DNA of 22,758 nucleotides from a virus. Each line of letters opens with the position of its first letter. The first letter of the stretch is position 1. Below, piece after piece: positions 20,610-22,758 of this stretch. Below the pieces are notes generated by a model that saw nothing but the letters and a program-made list of their open reading frames with translations, ran no database searches and was not told the DNA's origin. The DNA is taken from positions 1 to 22,758 of IMG/VR virus record IMGVR_UViG_3300035199_000056; one strand, written 5' to 3'. A program made the position numbers and the translations under genes.

Positions 20610-22288
20610 AGAATCATTATACCCTCATCCTCGTAGACGCTGCCACCGTCCCAGAGGGACGCGCGAGCGAGCGCGATGATGGATGCCGCGATGCCGTCGA
20701 TCTTGTGCGTCTTTTGGCCCTTGTCGGGCTTGATGTTCCCTGCCGGATCGTGGCGCACAGTCACGTTGTTCGCCTGCCACGCGAGGCAACTGTTCCCGCC
20801 GTGCGCGAGCTTGCCGCTCACGACCAGCCGCTCGAACTCCTTCGTCGGCTCCGACAGCGACATGAAGCCCTGACGGATCGGCACAACAGGGAGGCCCATA
20901 TCGTCGCGAATCCTGAGAGCCGTCTGCTGGGCGCTCCACGGATCATATGCGACTTCCTGCACGTTGAATCGCTCGCTGAGTTCTAGAATGTCGCGCTCGA
21001 TCCAAGTGTAGTCGATCACGTCGCCCTCGGTGGGCGTCACCCAGCCGTCGCGTTCCCACATCGAATAAGGTATCCGGTCGACGCGCTCGCGTTCCGCCAT
21101 CGACTCGCGCGGGATGTAACAGGTGACCCAGAGCCGCCAGAGGTCATCGTCGGTTGGCGGGAAGATGAGCGCCAGCGCCGTGAGGTCGAGCTTGCTCGAC
21201 AGGTCGATCCCCATATAGCACTCGCGCCCCTCCAACTCATCGAGGTTCACCTTGTAGTTGCAGGCGTCCCAGTGCGCCATGTCCAGCCACCGCTCGATCT
21301 GCTGGGTCCACTGGTTCAGGTGCAAGCGCGTGAAGGCGTTCAGCGAACTCGGCTGCGATAGCGCCTCGCTCGCTCGCTGTTCGATGAAGTCGGGGTAGAT
21401 GCTGACGCCGAGGTTGGGGTTCGCCTTCTCCCACGTCTCCCGAGCATACGGATCGTCGTCCCGGTCTGCCGCACTGATCCAGACGAACCAGCTATCGTCT
21501 TCGACCGTGCCATTGAGCAAGGCGCAGGCGTGCTCATGAAGCTGGTAACCAATTTTCTCTGGATCGTAGATGCCAGCCGTCGTGATACAGACGCTCATCG
21601 GCTGGCGGCGTGACGCCTGCGCGGTGATCAATTTGTCGTACACCGACCTGTCACGATGACTGTGGAGTTCGTCGATTATCGTGCCGTGCGGGCTCAGTCC
21701 GTCGAGCGTGTCGCCTTCGCTGGACAGCGGCTCGAACTTCGAGCGGGTACGGAGCACGCTCATGTTCGTCCGCTGGACCTTGACGTGCCGCGCGAGATCG
21801 GGGTTCTGATTCACGATCTCCTTGGCGAACTGGAAGACGATGCGGGCTTGGTCGCGCTTCGTCGCGCTGGAGTAGACCTCCGCGCCCTGCTCGCCGTCAG
21901 CTACGAGAAGGTAGACGCCAAGCGCAGCGGCTAGCGCGCTCTTGCCGTTCTTGCGACCTAACTCCAGCCACATCGTGCGGTGGACCCGAAACCCGTCCTC
22001 GCGCATCCAGCCGAACGCTTCCAAGAGGATGACCTTCTGCCAATTCTCCAGCAGCATCGGCGTCCCGGCCCACTCGCCTTTGTAGTGCCGACAATATCCC
22101 TCGACAAACTCGATGACGCGCAAGCCAGCCGCGAGGTCGAACGTGTAGCCCTTCGCGGGCCACTCCTGATGAGCGCGCAGGATGCGCTCCCGCGCCAGCG
22201 TCTCGTGCTCGCCTATGGCGCGATCCGTCTCCAGTAGACCAGCAACCATCTCCGTGCCGATGTCCAACGGAGCACAGACTACCGTCAC
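20606..22288 (-). CDS. terL: Terminase large subunit (TerL), 560 aa
   Basis: GTG start 22288, overlapping the small-terminase stop as GTGA. ATPase domain: Walker A variant GRKNGKS (111-117), Walker B TIIDEL (203-208, Asp206/Glu207) and coupling motif ITTAG (235-239). Nuclease domain (about 355-535): GIDLS with Asp362, the YDPW motif with Asp449, and HKIDG with Asp531, the RNase H-like acidic triad. Length and motif order match the Terminase_1/COG4626 type that packages DNA into HK97-like heads. It cuts concatemers and drives DNA through the portal. Confidence 0.95.
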   Translation of the reverse strand: MTVVCAPLDIGTEMVAGLLETDRAIGEHETLARERILRAHQEWPAKGYTFDLAAGLRVIEFVEGYCRHYKGEWAGTPMLLENWQKVILLEAFGWMREDGFRVHRTMWLELGRKNGKSALAAALGVYLLVADGEQGAEVYSSATKRDQARIVFQFAKEIVNQNPDLARHVKVQRTNMSVLRTRSKFEPLSSEGDTLDGLSPHGTIIDELHSHRDRSVYDKLITAQASRRQPMSVCITTAGIYDPEKIGYQLHEHACALLNGTVEDDSWFVWISAADRDDDPYARETWEKANPNLGVSIYPDFIEQRASEALSQPSSLNAFTRLHLNQWTQQIERWLDMAHWDACNYKVNLDELEGRECYMGIDLSSKLDLTALALIFPPTDDDLWRLWVTCYIPRESMAERERVDRIPYSMWERDGWVTPTEGDVIDYTWIERDILELSERFNVQEVAYDPWSAQQTALRIRDDMGLPVVPIRQGFMSLSEPTKEFERLVVSGKLAHGGNSCLAWQANNVTVRHDPAGNIKPDKGQKTHKIDGIAASIIALARASLWDGGSVYEDEGIMIL

Positions 22289-22758
22289 TGGACCGCCTTG
22301 GGACCGAACAAGAACTCCTCGGTGGCGTTGGCTGCTTTCTGCCTGCCGTCAGTAGCGATGCCGCTACGGCTCGACGGGTCCAGGCCGAAGCGCGTCCCGA
22401 TGCGCTGCATGACCTGATACGCCTTGTCGCGGCTGGCGACCTCTGGGATGACCTGACGATAACCGGACTCAGTTTCCGAATACCAGTTCGCCACGCCGAG
22501 CTTATTGAGGAGTCGAGTCAACTCCAGCCAGTCGGCATAGGCTTGGCAGTAGACGGCAAACGTGCTCTGGTCGATCTCAGACAGCAATCCGAGGTCGTGG
22601 AGCTTCGGGCCGAGCGACTTCCACACACGACCGGCCTGCGAACTCAGCCCGATGGCGCGCGTCGGCATCCCGGTCGCAGTCGCGCTCGACTCGACCGTGC
22701 GGTCTTTCCGAGCCGTTCCGTGCAGTTTCTTCAACGCATCCGGCTTCCTGGGACGCCC
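22285..22758 (-). CDS. terS: Terminase small subunit, P27 family (5' end outside window)
   Basis: The in-frame coding continues to the window edge: GRPRKPDALKKLHGTARKDR is the recognised N-terminal signature of P27-type small terminases, so the TTG at 22734 is not the start; the true ATG lies beyond 22758. QAGRVWKSLGPKLHDLGLLS and STFAVYCQAYADWLELTRLL follow, the P27 pattern, with SRDKAYQVMQRIGTRFGLDP near the end. It recognises packaging sites and recruits TerL. The stop overlaps the TerL start. Confidence 0.9.
   Translation of the reverse strand, partial: GRPRKPDALKKLHGTARKDRTVESSATATGMPTRAIGLSSQAGRVWKSLGPKLHDLGLLSEIDQSTFAVYCQAYADWLELTRLLNKLGVANWYSETESGYRQVIPEVASRDKAYQVMQRIGTRFGLDPSSRSGIATDGRQKAANATEEFLFGPKAVQ

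Noticed and set aside
1-22758. tRNA genes, CRISPR arrays or riboswitches
   Set aside because: I looked on both strands for a tRNA cloverleaf/T-arm signature and regularly spaced repeats and saw none; the only regular repetition is the coding repeats of the fibre gene.

Overview
The window is the late (structural and lysis) half of a tailed bacteriophage genome or prophage (Caudoviricetes). A small-terminase/TerL/portal/protease/HK97-capsid/connector/tail-tube/frameshifted-chaperone/tape-measure/hub order indicates a long, flexible, non-contractile tail (siphovirus plan). The DNA is G+C-rich, genes are packed with 1-4 nt start/stop overlaps, and there is no tRNA, integrase, IS element or CRISPR array. 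The host cannot be named. A spanin-like coiled-coil protein hints at a Gram-negative host, but only weakly.

Layout: almost everything is one minus-strand operon read right to left. 22758-20606: DNA packaging (P27-type small terminase cut by the window edge, then TerL). 20609-15077: head (a 49-codon membrane protein, a portal fused to a MuF-like domain, an S78 prohead protease with an extra C-terminal domain, major capsid protein, probable decoration protein). 15002-12876: head-tail joining (HeH/LEM-motif protein, gp6/gp8-type connector, SPP1 gp16-type adaptor, HK97 gp10-like, DUF3168 tail completion). 12872-5717: tail (two paralogous tail-tube proteins, gpG/gpGT chaperone with an A-AAA-AAC slip site, tape measure, two distal tail proteins, a Cys peptidase-like protein, J-like hub). 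5663-2702: fibre and baseplate accessories. 2700-891: lysis (two holin candidates, an M15 peptidase endolysin, a hidden 42-aa membrane protein and a spanin-like coiled-coil protein).

Two plus-strand cassettes break the pattern: one at the left end (promoter 180-209, gene 249-806, terminator 827-858) and one inside the head module between protease and capsid genes (promoter 17155-17183, gene 17223-17462, terminator 17486-17516). They encode unrelated proteins. Yet they share a gap-free leader of about 67 bp containing the same -10 region, the same Shine-Dalgarno, the same N-terminal codons and a GGACA-NN-TGTCC dyad lying between -35 and -10. Each ends in an 11-bp GNRA-loop terminator. This looks like a pair of co-regulated moron-type units that could be expressed independently of (for instance before, or in lysogeny without) the late operon. 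It is the most unusual feature of the window.

Other points of interest are the leader hairpin that hides the capsid-gene ribosome site, a 17-bp hairpin after the capsid/decoration genes, the portal-MuF fusion, the tandem tail-tube paralogues and a chain of minute plus-strand genes at the left edge.
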